The position numbers were made by a program, and so were the translations under genes. DNA of 64,000 nt, from positions 14,998 through 78,997 of the forward strand of contig JBCBSH010000002.1 of the NCBI GenBank assembly GCA_039819285.1. Reading direction: 5' to 3'. Source of the DNA: JANQGH01 sp039819285 (lineage in GTDB: Bacteria > Pseudomonadota > Alphaproteobacteria > DSM-16000 > Inquilinaceae). Shown piece by piece: positions 1 through 8,491 of the stretch. The stretch's first letter is position 1. Each line of letters begins with the position of its first letter. Below the pieces are notes generated by a model. That model saw only the letters and a list, made by a program, of their open reading frames with translations, was not told where the DNA came from and searched no databases.

Positions 1-435
1 GGCGACCCAGGTGATGCCCGTGAAGTTCAAGAAGGGCGGGTTGCCGGCGATCAGGGACGCCATGATGAACAGGGCGAACACCCACAGGGCGACGCCGTAA
101 ACAATCGCCACGATCCAGGTCGGAACGGTCGGCGTGAATTTGCGCGCCAGGGGTTGGAAGATGAATATCCATCCGACTGGGTAGGCGATCATGCCGGCGA
201 CGTAGTGCAGCAGTTCAGCACTTGGCCGATGACCGGCACCAAAGATGACCGAGATCGTCTGGTTCGCCAAGGGAACCGGCGCCAGGCTTGCAAAGCCGAG
301 CATCGGGCTTAGGCTCTGGCCGAAATAGTCGAAAGCCACCGTCGACATGGCGCCGGCCAGCAAGATGGTCCAGATGGTATAGGCGTCGATCGACGGCCAA
401 ATGCGGGCCGCCGGGGAATCCATGGTCTGTGTCAT
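1..435 (-). CDS. Integral membrane protein of unknown function (partial, C-terminus outside window)
   Basis: The reading frame is open from the ATG at 435 back to base 1 without a stop (145 codons), so the C-terminus is missing. The start has a strong GAGAGGAG ribosome site about five bases upstream. The translation begins MTQTMDSPAARIW and has about four hydrophobic stretches, including AYTIWTILLAGAMSTVAF near residue 19, a segment with HYVAGMIAYPVGWIFIF, and VPTWIVAIVYGVALWVF near the window edge. This is the pattern of a small multi-pass inner-membrane protein. I do not recognise a functional family with certainty; it looks like one of the small DUF membrane families. It is divergent from the SDR gene at 560. 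Confidence 0.6.
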   Translation of the reverse strand, partial: MTQTMDSPAARIWPSIDAYTIWTILLAGAMSTVAFDYFGQSLSPMLGFASLAPVPLANQTISVIFGAGHRPSAELLHYVAGMIAYPVGWIFIFQPLARKFTPTVPTWIVAIVYGVALWVFALFIMASLIAGNPPFLNFTGITWVA

Positions 436-559
436 GTTCACTCCTCTCGCATAAAGCGATGGTCAGAACCGGGCAATTCGCTGAGATACCAGACGCCCGG
501 GTTGTCAAGAGTCCAGCTGGCGTGGTCCGGCATAGATGTGCGGTGCAAAGGAACAGGCA

Positions 560-1273
560 ATGGAACGATCGTATCAAGAAGTGGTGATGGTTTCGGGAGC
601 GAACCGGGGCATTGGGGGCGCAATTGCACGCCTATTGCACGATGCCGGCTACCATCTGAGCCTCGGTGTTCGTGACCCCAAGGCACGCGAACATATGAAG
701 GACAGCTTCGACCCCGATCGCTGCCTGATCGCGCCGTACGAGGCGGGAGACAGGCAAAGCCCGGCGGATTGGGTGGCCGCGACCATCGACCGCTTCGGCC
801 GCTTGGACGGATTGGTCAACACCGCTGGCGTTTTGCGTCATCACGACTTTCGTGATGACGACGAAACCGCGCTGGACCAGATGTGGGAAATCAACGTCAA
901 GGGGCCGATGCGCCTGATGCGGGCGGCCTACCCGCATCTGAAGGAAAGCGGTGCCGGTCGTATCGTCAACTTGGCGTCCTTATCGGGTTTGCGCGCTGTC
1001 GGGGCCTCGTCCGGCTACGCCATGTCCAAGTTCGCGGTGGTGGCGCTCACCGATTCCGCGCGCCAGTCCGGCTGGTCGGACGGCGTCCGCGCGACGGCGA
1101 TCTGCCCCGGCTATGTCAACACCGACATGGTCGCGGAGGTTCAAGTTCCAGCGAAGGCGGACATGATCCAACCCGACGAGATCGCCCGGGTCGTGAAGAT
1201 GGTTATCGAGATGCCGAACAACGCCTCGATCGCGCGCGTTCCGATCAATTGCCGCAATGAGCCACTCTATTGA
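560..1273 (+). CDS. SDR family NAD(P)-dependent oxidoreductase
   Basis: A 237-aa classical short-chain dehydrogenase/reductase. The Rossmann motif SGANRGIG lies near the N-terminus. The catalytic set is present as NLASLSG (Ser) followed by SGYAMSKFAV (YxxxK), and the PGYVNTDM segment after the active site is typical. I chose the ATG at 560 (MERSYQEVV) because AAAGGAACAG precedes it at a good distance. An ATG eight codons upstream (536) is in frame but has no ribosome site. The substrate cannot be told. The neighbours on both sides are unrelated, so context does not help. Confidence 0.85.
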   Translation: MERSYQEVVMVSGANRGIGGAIARLLHDAGYHLSLGVRDPKAREHMKDSFDPDRCLIAPYEAGDRQSPADWVAATIDRFGRLDGLVNTAGVLRHHDFRDDDETALDQMWEINVKGPMRLMRAAYPHLKESGAGRIVNLASLSGLRAVGASSGYAMSKFAVVALTDSARQSGWSDGVRATAICPGYVNTDMVAEVQVPAKADMIQPDEIARVVKMVIEMPNNASIARVPINCRNEPLY

Positions 1274-1421
1274 AAGTCATGATCTGTCGACCTGCCTTCT
1301 GAATTCAACGCTGTTTAGACAACTTTGTACTGAAATATCGATGGATTCTCTCTTTTAGGCTTTGATGGTTCGGCTGCGTTTGGCCTGCATGGGCCGTTTG
1401 CCATGGATTCCGGCTCGATTT

Positions 1422-1446
1422 CCCGGTTAACAAGGCGCTAACCGGG
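1422..1446. repeat. Inverted repeat, 8-bp perfect arms
   Basis: CCCGGTTA at 1422-1429 and TAACCGGG at 1439-1446 are perfect inverted copies around a 9-base spacer. The repeat lies in the 234-base gap between the SDR and the gene at 1508, about 60 bases before that start. There is no T-run after it, so an operator or 5'-UTR hairpin is likelier than an intrinsic terminator. The rest of the gap (1274-1421) holds no gene I can support. Confidence 0.5.
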
Positions 1447-1507
1447 ACAGGGTTCGTGCCGACGGGCTGGCCACCAAGGCGGGTTTGTTGATTTGGAGGT
1501 GTTGAGA

Positions 1508-2968
1508 ATGTCTGAGTTGACGACCGAGATCGCCGGCGTGCGACCCGACCCCGGTCGAACGCCGGACACGACGATCGCGGACCTGGAGAACCGGCATCGG
1601 CGTCTGACGGACGTCTCAGGAAAGAACGCAATCGACCGGTGGCGCGAAAGCCGTGACCTCATGCGGGCACGCCTTGAGGGGCTAAGCCTGGTCGGCAACG
1701 GCTCAAACGGCTGGGACGCAGCGGGCGACGAGCTTTTTCCGACGCTTAACGCGCTGAACGTCGCGGTCCCTGACGACGCCGTGGCAGCGCTGTGGTCGCG
1801 CTATCGAAATCACAAAGGCAACGGCAACGGTGCTTGGCGGGAGGCGGCCGAGCGGTTCTTCGAAACCCAGCCGCTCGGGGATGAGGCGCCGGAGGGCTAT
1901 CCCGCGATCGGGCCGCGTCGTGATGCGGAAATCCATCCGATGAGCCGTTCCGACTGGGGCCAGACCGGCTGGATGAGCGAGCCGGAGTTCGCCAACTATC
2001 AATTCACAGATCACGGCGTGATTTATCGCGGCCGCGAGTTTCGCCCCGGGGACGTCTTCCTGTCCGTGATCAATCGGCCGGACTTCACGGTGACCTCGGT
2101 CTGTTTTCACCCGTGGCGCTACGTCACGCATGTCTCGACCTTGGTGTTCCTGGAGCATGAAGGCGCCAAGTATCCGTGCGTGCTGGAAACCCATGAGGCC
2201 GGCGTTCGGGCGGTTCCGCTGTCGGGCGAACTGCATCCGCGCAAGACCGCCTATGTCGAGATCTTCCGCCATCGCGACATGACGCCGGACAAGGCCCCCG
2301 CGCTGACCAAGGCCGCCGAGGAGGTGTTGGAACGCAACCCCTATTTCAGCTTCAACCCGGATCTGGCCGACGAGAATGTGGTGACCTGTTCGGAGCTGTC
2401 GCATCTCCTGCTGAAGAATACAGGGCTGGAGCCGCCGAAGCCCCTGTCGCATCTCGGCTCAGGCCTGCTGGCGATCGATTTCGAGGTCAGCGACATCGAC
2501 CGGCCGGTGCTCGCGCCCAGCGACTTCGCCTGGTCTGAGCACTTGGAACTCATCGAATCCATCGACTTCCTGAACACCACGCGGCTGATTTGCGGTGACC
2601 TTGTCAGTCAGGTCTTTCAAGAGCATCTCGGCAGCAAGCGGCTTCAGGTCGATGCCCTGCCGGCGACCTATAAGGTGCTGATGCGCATGGTGAAGGAGAT
2701 GCAGAAGGGCGGCGCCGTTGGCCGCTTTGTCGGCCGCCGCGTCGGCTATGACGATCTCGGTGAACTGCCCACCGACCCGCCGTCGATGATCGCGCTGTTC
2801 AAGGTGTCCGAGCGTGCGGTGAAAAAGGCGATCAACGTGCTTTATCAGAGCGCCAAGAAAGATCCCCAGCTTCATCGGGATCTGCTCTACGGCTACGCTG
2901 ATCCGTCTCCGCTGCTGCGCGATGCCCTCGATCGGGCGACGGCCGATTTCAGGAAATGGTACGCGTGA
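1508..2968 (+). CDS. Large protein with permuted NlpC/P60 (YiiX/YebB-like) cysteine-hydrolase core
   Basis: A 486-aa protein. The central part has the order expected of circularly permuted papain-like enzymes (DUF830/Peptidase_C92). GDVFLS sits near residue 181, then the putative catalytic His in VTHVSTL near residue 208, then much later the putative nucleophile Cys in VTCSELS near residue 294. In ordinary NlpC/P60 enzymes the Cys comes first. About 175 N-terminal and 170 C-terminal residues lie outside this core and are unfamiliar; the family is usually near 200 aa. The protein has no signal peptide, so it is probably cytoplasmic. The start at the ATG at 1508 is supported by GGAGGT seven bases upstream; a TTG five codons earlier overlaps that site. 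The stop overlaps the next gene, an SDR, by four bases, which suggests coupling. The family call rests on motif order only. Confidence 0.6.
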   Translation: MSELTTEIAGVRPDPGRTPDTTIADLENRHRRLTDVSGKNAIDRWRESRDLMRARLEGLSLVGNGSNGWDAAGDELFPTLNALNVAVPDDAVAALWSRYRNHKGNGNGAWREAAERFFETQPLGDEAPEGYPAIGPRRDAEIHPMSRSDWGQTGWMSEPEFANYQFTDHGVIYRGREFRPGDVFLSVINRPDFTVTSVCFHPWRYVTHVSTLVFLEHEGAKYPCVLETHEAGVRAVPLSGELHPRKTAYVEIFRHRDMTPDKAPALTKAAEEVLERNPYFSFNPDLADENVVTCSELSHLLLKNTGLEPPKPLSHLGSGLLAIDFEVSDIDRPVLAPSDFAWSEHLELIESIDFLNTTRLICGDLVSQVFQEHLGSKRLQVDALPATYKVLMRMVKEMQKGGAVGRFVGRRVGYDDLGELPTDPPSMIALFKVSERAVKKAINVLYQSAKKDPQLHRDLLYGYADPSPLLRDALDRATADFRKWYA

Positions 2969-3729
2969 GCGCGATTGCCGCTGGACGCACGGTCTATGTC
3001 ACGGGCGCGTCCGACGGCATTGGTGCTGCGCTGGCGCGCAAGATGTCGGGCGAGGGGTTTGCGGTCGGGCTGATCGCCCGCCGCGCCGAGGCCTTGGAAC
3101 AGGTCGCCGCCAGCTTGTCCGGCCCCAACGCCTGGGCGGTGGCCGATGTCAGCGATCGCGACGCCCTTGCCGACGCCTTTGCCCGCCTGCGCGAAAGTCT
3201 GCCGCCGCCAGACGTTGCTGTCGCCAATGCCGGCATCAGCCTGCCTGACGGCGATGCCTTGGAGAACGCGGCCAAGATGGCCGAGGTCAACTATCTGGGC
3301 ACGGTCTACCTGTTCAATCAGGTTCTGCCGGAGATGCTGGCGCGGGGCGCCGGCCAGATCGTCGCCGTGTCCAGCCTGGCGGGCCTGGTCGGCTTTCCCG
3401 GCAAGGTCGGATATTGCGGGTCCAAGGCCGCGGTCGAGCGCTTTGTCGAGGCATGCCGCCCGGAACTGCGGCCCAGGGGCATCTATGTAACCCTGGTGCG
3501 GCCGGGCGGTGTGAACACCAACATCATCAAGGGCAATCAGTATCCCGGCCCGTTCAATGTCGAACCCGACTATGCGGCGGCCAGGATCTATCGCGCGATC
3601 GAACGCCGAAAGCGTCTGTGCGAATTCCCGTGGCAGCATTCTGTCGCCATTCGCATCGCCCGTTTGTTGCCGGAGGTGCTGCGCGGCCGTGTTTCTCTGC
3701 GCAAGGAAGCGGCACCGCCTTCCGATTGA
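2965..3729 (+). CDS. SDR family oxidoreductase, coupled to the NlpC/P60-like gene
   Basis: A 254-aa classical SDR. TGASDGIG forms the cofactor loop, NAGIS follows the nucleotide-binding half, and SSLAGLVGFPGKVGYCGSKAAV carries Ser and YxxxK. The C-terminus resembles the longer SDRs that act on lipids or ketosphinganine, but the substrate cannot be read from sequence. Two starts are possible: an ATG at 2956, or a GTG at 2965 that overlaps the preceding stop as GTGA. I prefer the GTG, because the AGGAAA site is too close to 2956 and well spaced for 2965. The four-base overlap implies translational coupling with the hydrolase upstream. Confidence 0.8.
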   Translation: MSAIAAGRTVYVTGASDGIGAALARKMSGEGFAVGLIARRAEALEQVAASLSGPNAWAVADVSDRDALADAFARLRESLPPPDVAVANAGISLPDGDALENAAKMAEVNYLGTVYLFNQVLPEMLARGAGQIVAVSSLAGLVGFPGKVGYCGSKAAVERFVEACRPELRPRGIYVTLVRPGGVNTNIIKGNQYPGPFNVEPDYAAARIYRAIERRKRLCEFPWQHSVAIRIARLLPEVLRGRVSLRKEAAPPSD

Positions 3730-3892
3730 CGGCGGCCTGGCGACCGGATAGAACCGAGCCCGCGTTCGCCGTTCCCCGCGAGGAACCGCGCCGCTCTCTT
3801 CCCCAAAAAATCTGACCACCGCATCGCGTGCCGGCTGTCGGCGCGTGTTGCCGCCAATCCGCCCGTCGTCGGGCGGGGAAAGGACGACCCAT

Positions 3893-4429
3893 ATGCCCCA
3901 AAACCATCTCATCACGGGGCCGCCCGGCGCCGGCAAGACCGCCTTGATCGCCGAGTTGCGCGCACGGGGGTTCGACTGTGTCGACGAGCCGGCCCGCCGT
4001 GTCTTGGCAGCACAGCGCAAGGGCGACGGTGACGGCGTGCCCGACAGGGACCCGGCACTTTTCACCGAACTGATGCTGTCGGCGGCGGTTGAGGATTTCG
4101 AAAGCAGACGCGATGGGGACGAACCTGTCTTCTTCGACCGGGGTGTGCCGGATATCATCGCCTACGCCCGCCTGTTCGGCATTGATGATCGCGCGGCACT
4201 TCGAGCCTCAAAGCGCTATCGTTATCGCCGTGAGGTGCTTTACGCACCGCCATGGTCCGCGATTTATTGTCAAGATGACGAACGAAAGATGACCTTTGGC
4301 GAGGCGCGCGCGTTTGGCGAGCTTATGCGCGCTGCCTATCGCGAGGCCGGCTATGTGCTGGTCGATTTGCCCTTGGCGCCGACGCCAAAGCGTGCGGACT
4401 TTGTTCTCGACCGATTGTCGGACCGCTAG
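3893..4429 (+). CDS. AAA family ATPase/kinase-like P-loop protein
   Basis: A 178-aa single-domain P-loop NTPase. Walker A is ITGPPGAGKTAL near the N-terminus, followed by a GFDCVDEPARRVL segment and VFFDRGVPDIIAY, which fits the AAA_28/NadR-like group of small predicted kinases. RYRREVLYAPPW and a late basic region complete the fold. The start at the ATG at 3893 follows AAAGGACGACCC; a reading frame open further upstream has no ribosome site. The gap 3730-3892 contains no other gene. The biological substrate is unknown. Confidence 0.75.
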   Translation: MPQNHLITGPPGAGKTALIAELRARGFDCVDEPARRVLAAQRKGDGDGVPDRDPALFTELMLSAAVEDFESRRDGDEPVFFDRGVPDIIAYARLFGIDDRAALRASKRYRYRREVLYAPPWSAIYCQDDERKMTFGEARAFGELMRAAYREAGYVLVDLPLAPTPKRADFVLDRLSDR

Positions 4430-4435
4430 GTCACG

Positions 4436-5074
4436 TCACCCGAGGCGCCGCAGAACCGTCTCGATCCGCTTGCGCTTGCTTGGCCGCATCTCATCGTTCA
4501 GCCGGCTCTCCAAGACCGTCCGGAAGGCACTGCGACTTTCCGCGGGCATGGCACGGGCCGCCTGCTCAGCGTACATGGGCAACTGATTGATCGCGGCGGA
4601 ATTCAGCCAGGACAAGATGATGGGGATCACCCGGTCGGCGTATCTTTCGCGCCCTGCCAGAATGATCAGAATCGCAAACGCCTGGTCCTTGGCGATCACG
4701 GACCCCTTGTCTGCGGCCGCCAAGATCGCTTCCAGATGGGTGAAGATGCGATCGGGCGCAATCTGGCAGATGTGGGCCAGCGCCGTCAGCGCCCCCCAGA
4801 CAAGCCGATTGTTACGCGCCTCCAGAAGGCCCAGCAGCGGGTCCGTGTGATCGACGATCAGGGAAGGATCGCGCTGCCCCACCTCGTAGAGAACCTTGAT
4901 TGCGTCGCTCTTGGCCGGGCCCTTGCCGCTGGCGAGAATTGCGACGAGTTCCTGGACGCTGTCGCTGTTACCCGATCGCGCAAGATCCTCCGCCAGTTGG
5001 ATGTTGGGCTGCTCGTCGCGCCGGCCGAGGGCGCTCGCCAGCCGGGATTCGACCGAATTCGTCACCTGGCCCAT
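4436..5074 (-). CDS. HEAT-like repeat protein
   Basis: A 212-aa soluble, helix-rich protein starting MGQVTNSVESRLASALGRR. Repeating two-helix units can be seen (SVQELVAILASGKGPAKSDAI, LLGLLEARNNRLVWGAL, HLEAILAAADKGSVIAKDQ), as in HEAT/armadillo scaffolds. There is no catalytic motif and no signal peptide. Its basic C-terminus (RPSKRKRIETVLRRLG) might bind nucleic acid or a partner. It lies 34 bases downstream of the TPR-protein gene on the same strand and is probably co-transcribed. An upstream extension of the frame is rich in Arg/Pro, overlaps the neighbour and is unlikely to be translated. The role is unknown. Confidence 0.65.
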   Translation of the reverse strand: MGQVTNSVESRLASALGRRDEQPNIQLAEDLARSGNSDSVQELVAILASGKGPAKSDAIKVLYEVGQRDPSLIVDHTDPLLGLLEARNNRLVWGALTALAHICQIAPDRIFTHLEAILAAADKGSVIAKDQAFAILIILAGRERYADRVIPIILSWLNSAAINQLPMYAEQAARAMPAESRSAFRTVLESRLNDEMRPSKRKRIETVLRRLG

Positions 5075-5108
5075 GCGGCGACCGCGGAAGGGTTGGCCGT
5101 CATGTCGC

Positions 5109-6515
5109 CTAGTACGACCACACCGTGCCGTTGTAGGCGCCGGCGCTAAGCTCGCCGCCCTCGGTGCCGGCTTCGGCGCGCACAAATATGGGTGGGAAGC
5201 CGTATCGGCCTGCTTCGGCGCCGATCCTGTTGCCGTTCAAGACATTATAGGTAATGCCGATCCTGGTATCGCCGGTCGACAGGCCGCTGGACGGGTTCCA
5301 CGAGCCGTCGCCGCTGACCGTCGGGCGGACGCCGCCCGGAAAGCTGGGACCGAAACTCCAACGGAAGTCGACCCTGTCACCCTGGTGCAGCACGTCGAAG
5401 CCGCCCCAGGGCGTTCGGACGGAAAAGCCCGCGTTCAGGCCGGGGATCAAAATGCCGAACCGCGGAAATTCTTCGTCGCAATTGTAACCTGGCGCGTAGG
5501 GCTGTCCGGCCTGACAGGCCAATTGGGCGTCCTGCTGGGCGATCTCGCAGTTGATGATCTGGATGCGGCCAATGATCGATACCGGGCAGGTGCGCTGGCA
5601 ATCGTAGTTGACGCTGCAATAGCTGCGGTCTTGTGCGGGCAATGATTGGCCTCCGCCACCGCCGCCGATCCCCTGCATGCCGATAAGATAGGCCGGGTGC
5701 ACCGGGTTCTCCTGGTGCAAGGTGGCGAGCACGGCAGACGCACTTGCCATATCGCCCAGCGCTTCAAACACCTCCGCCAGATGGAGCCGATGCAGCGGCA
5801 GGGCGTCCGGCAAGCCGACCGCCGTTTCCAGCGCCTGGCGCGCGGCATCCAAGCCAGGGCCGCCAAGACCGGCCGCGTCCATCAGGTGCGCCGTCTGGCC
5901 GAAGTTGGCCTGGTAGGCGGCGGCCGACGGGTCGATCTGGCGTGCCTGATCGAACAGGGTCAGGGCAGACGCCATCAGATCGGCCTGCTGGGCCGAAAGG
6001 TCGGACTGTCCGAGCTCGGCAAGCGTCATGCCGAGATTGTTCAAGGCTACCGGGTCGTCCGGATTTGCCGCGACCGCGTGCGCAAACATCCAGGCTGCCG
6101 GGGCGAGCTGACGCCGGCTGAGCAACTGGTTTCCTAATGTCATTGCCGGCGCGTCGTTGGCCGCGTCGTTGAGGAACGGCTCCAGATCATCCGTGAATCC
6201 CTGTGGCAACAGCGGCGTCACTGCGGCTTGCGCGCTCGTTGCAATGGCGGCGACATCTCCATCGCCGGTCGACGGTGTGGTCGTTGGCGTCGGCGCGGGT
6301 TCGGCCGGGGGCGAGGTGTCCGACGGCGGAGACGGGCGCGGTTCCGGCGCCGGCGGGTTGACCGGCGGTGCCGGCGTGCTCTCTGTGCCGGGCTTGCCGT
6401 CCTCGGGTGGAGGGGTTGGGTTCTTCTGCGCGTTACTGTTGGACCAGGAAAGTCCCAAAACCAGCGCGAGCACAAACGCGAGTGTCGTGCCCTTCACGTC
6501 CAGCCGCCGCATCAT
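5109..6515 (-). CDS. Secreted TPR protein with Pro-rich linker and Cys-rich C-terminal region
   Basis: A 468-aa protein with four recognisable parts. First is a signal peptide (hydrophobic TTLAFVLALVLGLSW, predicted cut after SNSNA). A Pro/Ser/Thr-rich linker follows at about residues 30-85. TPR-like helices at roughly 120-270 (AWMFAHAVAANPDDPVALNNLG, LTLFDQARQIDPSAAAYQAN) come next. The distal region has a Gly run and six or more cysteines (YCSVNYDCQRTC, NCEIAQQDAQLAC, YNCDEEF), suggesting disulfides in the periplasm or outside the cell. The C-terminal 100 residues are beta-like. The ATG at 6515 is preceded by AAGGGG at a normal distance. It is transcribed with the HEAT-repeat gene. A surface or envelope assembly role is inference only. 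Confidence 0.7.
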   Translation of the reverse strand: MMRRLDVKGTTLAFVLALVLGLSWSNSNAQKNPTPPPEDGKPGTESTPAPPVNPPAPEPRPSPPSDTSPPAEPAPTPTTTPSTGDGDVAAIATSAQAAVTPLLPQGFTDDLEPFLNDAANDAPAMTLGNQLLSRRQLAPAAWMFAHAVAANPDDPVALNNLGMTLAELGQSDLSAQQADLMASALTLFDQARQIDPSAAAYQANFGQTAHLMDAAGLGGPGLDAARQALETAVGLPDALPLHRLHLAEVFEALGDMASASAVLATLHQENPVHPAYLIGMQGIGGGGGGQSLPAQDRSYCSVNYDCQRTCPVSIIGRIQIINCEIAQQDAQLACQAGQPYAPGYNCDEEFPRFGILIPGLNAGFSVRTPWGGFDVLHQGDRVDFRWSFGPSFPGGVRPTVSGDGSWNPSSGLSTGDTRIGITYNVLNGNRIGAEAGRYGFPPIFVRAEAGTEGGELSAGAYNGTVWSY

Positions 6516-6586
6516 CTGACCCCTTACTTGCCGCCGGATAATTTCCCGAGCTTAGCACACTCTCGTCGGTGAGGCACGGCGCGCCC

Positions 6587-6616
6587 TTGACAGCGGCCCG
6601 TGCCCGACGTCAATAT
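6587..6616 (+). promoter_or_regulatory. Candidate sigma-70 promoter of the nucleoside operon
   Basis: A perfect -35 hexamer TTGACA lies at 6587-6592. A weak -10 region (TCAATA/CAATAT, about 6610-6616) follows after 17-18 bases. Transcription would start near 6623, inside the palindromic operator described next and about 20 bases before the regulator's ATG. Confidence 0.5.
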
Positions 6617-6622
6617 GCCTAG

Positions 6623-6634
6623 TTGTCTAGACAA
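6623..6634. promoter_or_regulatory. HutC-type GntR operator TTGTCTAGACAA
   Basis: TTGTCTAGACAA is a perfect 12-base palindrome. Its core GTCTAGAC matches the GTxTAxAC consensus known for the HutC subfamily of GntR repressors, and it lies right in front of a HutC-type regulator gene. Its position over the expected transcription start fits autorepression of the regulator and the genes behind it. Confidence 0.7.
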
Positions 6635-6644
6635 ATTTGACGTC

Positions 6645-7376
6645 ATGATGCCACCTTATCTTCGCATCGCGGACGCGTTGCGCGACGATATCCGCAATTT
6701 GCCGATCGGCGAGCGCCTGCCGGGTGAGCCCGCCTTGGCCGCACGCTGGGGCGTCGCACGCGCAACTGTCGGCAAGGCGGTGTCGAAGCTGGTGGACGAG
6801 GGCCTCCTGGTTCGGCGCCAGGGTGCCGGCACATTCGTCAGCGAACCGCCGCTGAAACGCCAGCCCCAGTCCTTGAGCTCGTTCAGCCAATCGGTGGCCC
6901 GCGAGGGCGGTCGCGCCGGCCAGGTTCTGATCGCGGCGCACGCCTCGCGTACGGCACGGGTCCAGGGGACGATCGGCGGCGCGGCCGGTTTCGTGCTGGA
7001 ACGGTTGCGCACGGTTGATGGCGAGCCGATCGCCTTCTTCAGCTCGGTCCTGCCCCTTTGGGTCGTCGATCGTGCCGCGCTGGATGACCGCGTTCTGAGC
7101 GATGATGCCTTTTCGCTCTACGCACGGCTCAGTGCGATGGGCCTGTCACCCACGCGCGCGGAGGAAACCGCCATGGCGCGCCTGGCCAACACGCGCGAGG
7201 CCAGGCTGCTCGCCCTGCGTCGTCCGGCGGCGGTAATGGACATCCGGCGACGCACCTACGGACCAAGCGACGAACTGCTTGAGGTCGTCGATGCCGTCTA
7301 TGCCGGCGACCGCTATCAGTTCGCCACCCAATGGGCGCAAGAGCCGGGCACGGGCGAGACCATCGATGCCCACTAA
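6645..7376 (+). CDS. GntR family transcriptional regulator, HutC/UTRA type
   Basis: A 243-aa repressor. The N-terminal winged helix is clear (YLRIADALRDDI, ERLPGEPALAARWGVARATVGKAV, GLLVRRQGAGTFV). The remaining two thirds match a UTRA ligand-binding domain (VLERLRTVDGEPIAFFSS, MDIRRRTYGPSDELLEVVDAVYAGDRYQF). The ligand is probably a nucleoside-related metabolite, judged by the downstream genes. In-frame starts exist upstream (GTG 6600, ATG 6615), but translation from them would run through the operator. I place the start at the ATG at 6645 (or 6648), although no Shine-Dalgarno site precedes it. It lies 54 bases before the binding-protein gene on the same strand. Confidence 0.85.
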   Translation: MMPPYLRIADALRDDIRNLPIGERLPGEPALAARWGVARATVGKAVSKLVDEGLLVRRQGAGTFVSEPPLKRQPQSLSSFSQSVAREGGRAGQVLIAAHASRTARVQGTIGGAAGFVLERLRTVDGEPIAFFSSVLPLWVVDRAALDDRVLSDDAFSLYARLSAMGLSPTRAEETAMARLANTREARLLALRRPAAVMDIRRRTYGPSDELLEVVDAVYAGDRYQFATQWAQEPGTGETIDAH

Positions 7377-7430
7377 CCGTCTCCGCGATCACCCCTTACC
7401 CAATCCGCCAACAAGCATGGGAGGTAGTTC

Positions 7431-8456
7431 ATGTTGAAACCCGTTCTTATCGCCGGCGTGGCCGCCTTGGCCCTTTCGGCCACCGGCGCCGCCTTTGCGC
7501 AGGACCCCGTCGCCCTGGTCATCGCCCAGGGCGGCCTTGGCGATCAGTCCTACAACGATCTGGCGCATCAGGGCTTCCTGGCGGCCACGGAAGAAACCGG
7601 CGTCGAAGGGCGCGTCCTGGAAAGCCGGGACGTGGTCGCCCAGGGTGAGCAGATCCTGCGCCGGGCCGCGGAAAGCGATTTCGGCCTGGTCGTGGACCTG
7701 GAATACGCTCATGGCGAGGTGATGGAGGCTGTGGCGCCGGACTATCCGGACACGGACTTCGTCGTGCTGAACCAGGTGCGCGAGGGCGACAACATCACCT
7801 CCGTTCTGTTTTCGGAGCATGAAGGTTCCTACCTGGCCGGCGCCTTGGCCGCCATGGTGACGACCAATACCGACATTCCGGGCATCAATGAAGACGCGAA
7901 TATCGGCGTGATCGGTGGTACGCGCTCGGTCGGGATCGACAAGTTCCTGGTCGGCTTCGTCCAGGGCGCGCGCGACATCAACCCGGACGTCCAGGTACAG
8001 GTGGCCTACGCCAACACGTTCGGCGATCCGGCGACCGGCCAGCAAATGGCCGAGGCCATGTTCGAGAACGGCGCAGACATCGTCTATCAGGTCGCCGGCG
8101 GCACCGGGTTGGGCGTTATCCAGGCGGCCGAGGCGGCCGGGCATTACGCCATCGGCGTCGACACCGATCAGGACGGCTTGGCACCGGGCCATGTGCTGAC
8201 CAGCATGATCAAGCGGGTCGATGTCGCGGTCGCCGATGTGGTCGATGCGTACGCGGGTGGTTCGCTGGAAGGCGGCCAGGTGCGCAACTATTCGCTGGCG
8301 GACAATGGCGTCGGCCTGTCGGAGATGATCCACACGCGTGACCTGCTGCCGGCGGACTATCTGGCGCGGATCGACGAGTTGCGCGACGGCATCATTGCTG
8401 GCGACATCGTGGTCGTGAACGTGATCGAGGACGGATATCCCGACTTCTTCCAATAG
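7431..8456 (+). CDS. BMP family ABC transporter substrate-binding protein (nucleoside uptake)
   Basis: A 341-aa periplasmic binding protein of the Bmp/PnrA (Med) family. It has a signal peptide (LIAGVAALALSATGAAFA, cut before QD). Family landmarks are GGLGDQSYNDLAHQGF, EHEGSYLAGALAAM, IGVIGGTRSVGIDKFLVGF, YQVAGGTGLGVIQAA and GVDTDQDGLAPGHVLTSM. Characterised members bind purine nucleosides. Here the downstream phosphorylase and PfkB kinase support a nucleoside ligand, but not which one. GGGAGG stands just upstream of the ATG. It is the first transport gene of the operon. Confidence 0.9.
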   Translation: MLKPVLIAGVAALALSATGAAFAQDPVALVIAQGGLGDQSYNDLAHQGFLAATEETGVEGRVLESRDVVAQGEQILRRAAESDFGLVVDLEYAHGEVMEAVAPDYPDTDFVVLNQVREGDNITSVLFSEHEGSYLAGALAAMVTTNTDIPGINEDANIGVIGGTRSVGIDKFLVGFVQGARDINPDVQVQVAYANTFGDPATGQQMAEAMFENGADIVYQVAGGTGLGVIQAAEAAGHYAIGVDTDQDGLAPGHVLTSMIKRVDVAVADVVDAYAGGSLEGGQVRNYSLADNGVGLSEMIHTRDLLPADYLARIDELRDGIIAGDIVVVNVIEDGYPDFFQ

Positions 8457-8491
8457 GCGGTGATACGTCCATCGTTGCACTGGGGCGGCCG

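Noticed and set aside
536..559. Upstream in-frame start for the first SDR
   Set aside because: No ribosome site before it, and the ATG at 560 has AAAGGAACAG at the right distance.
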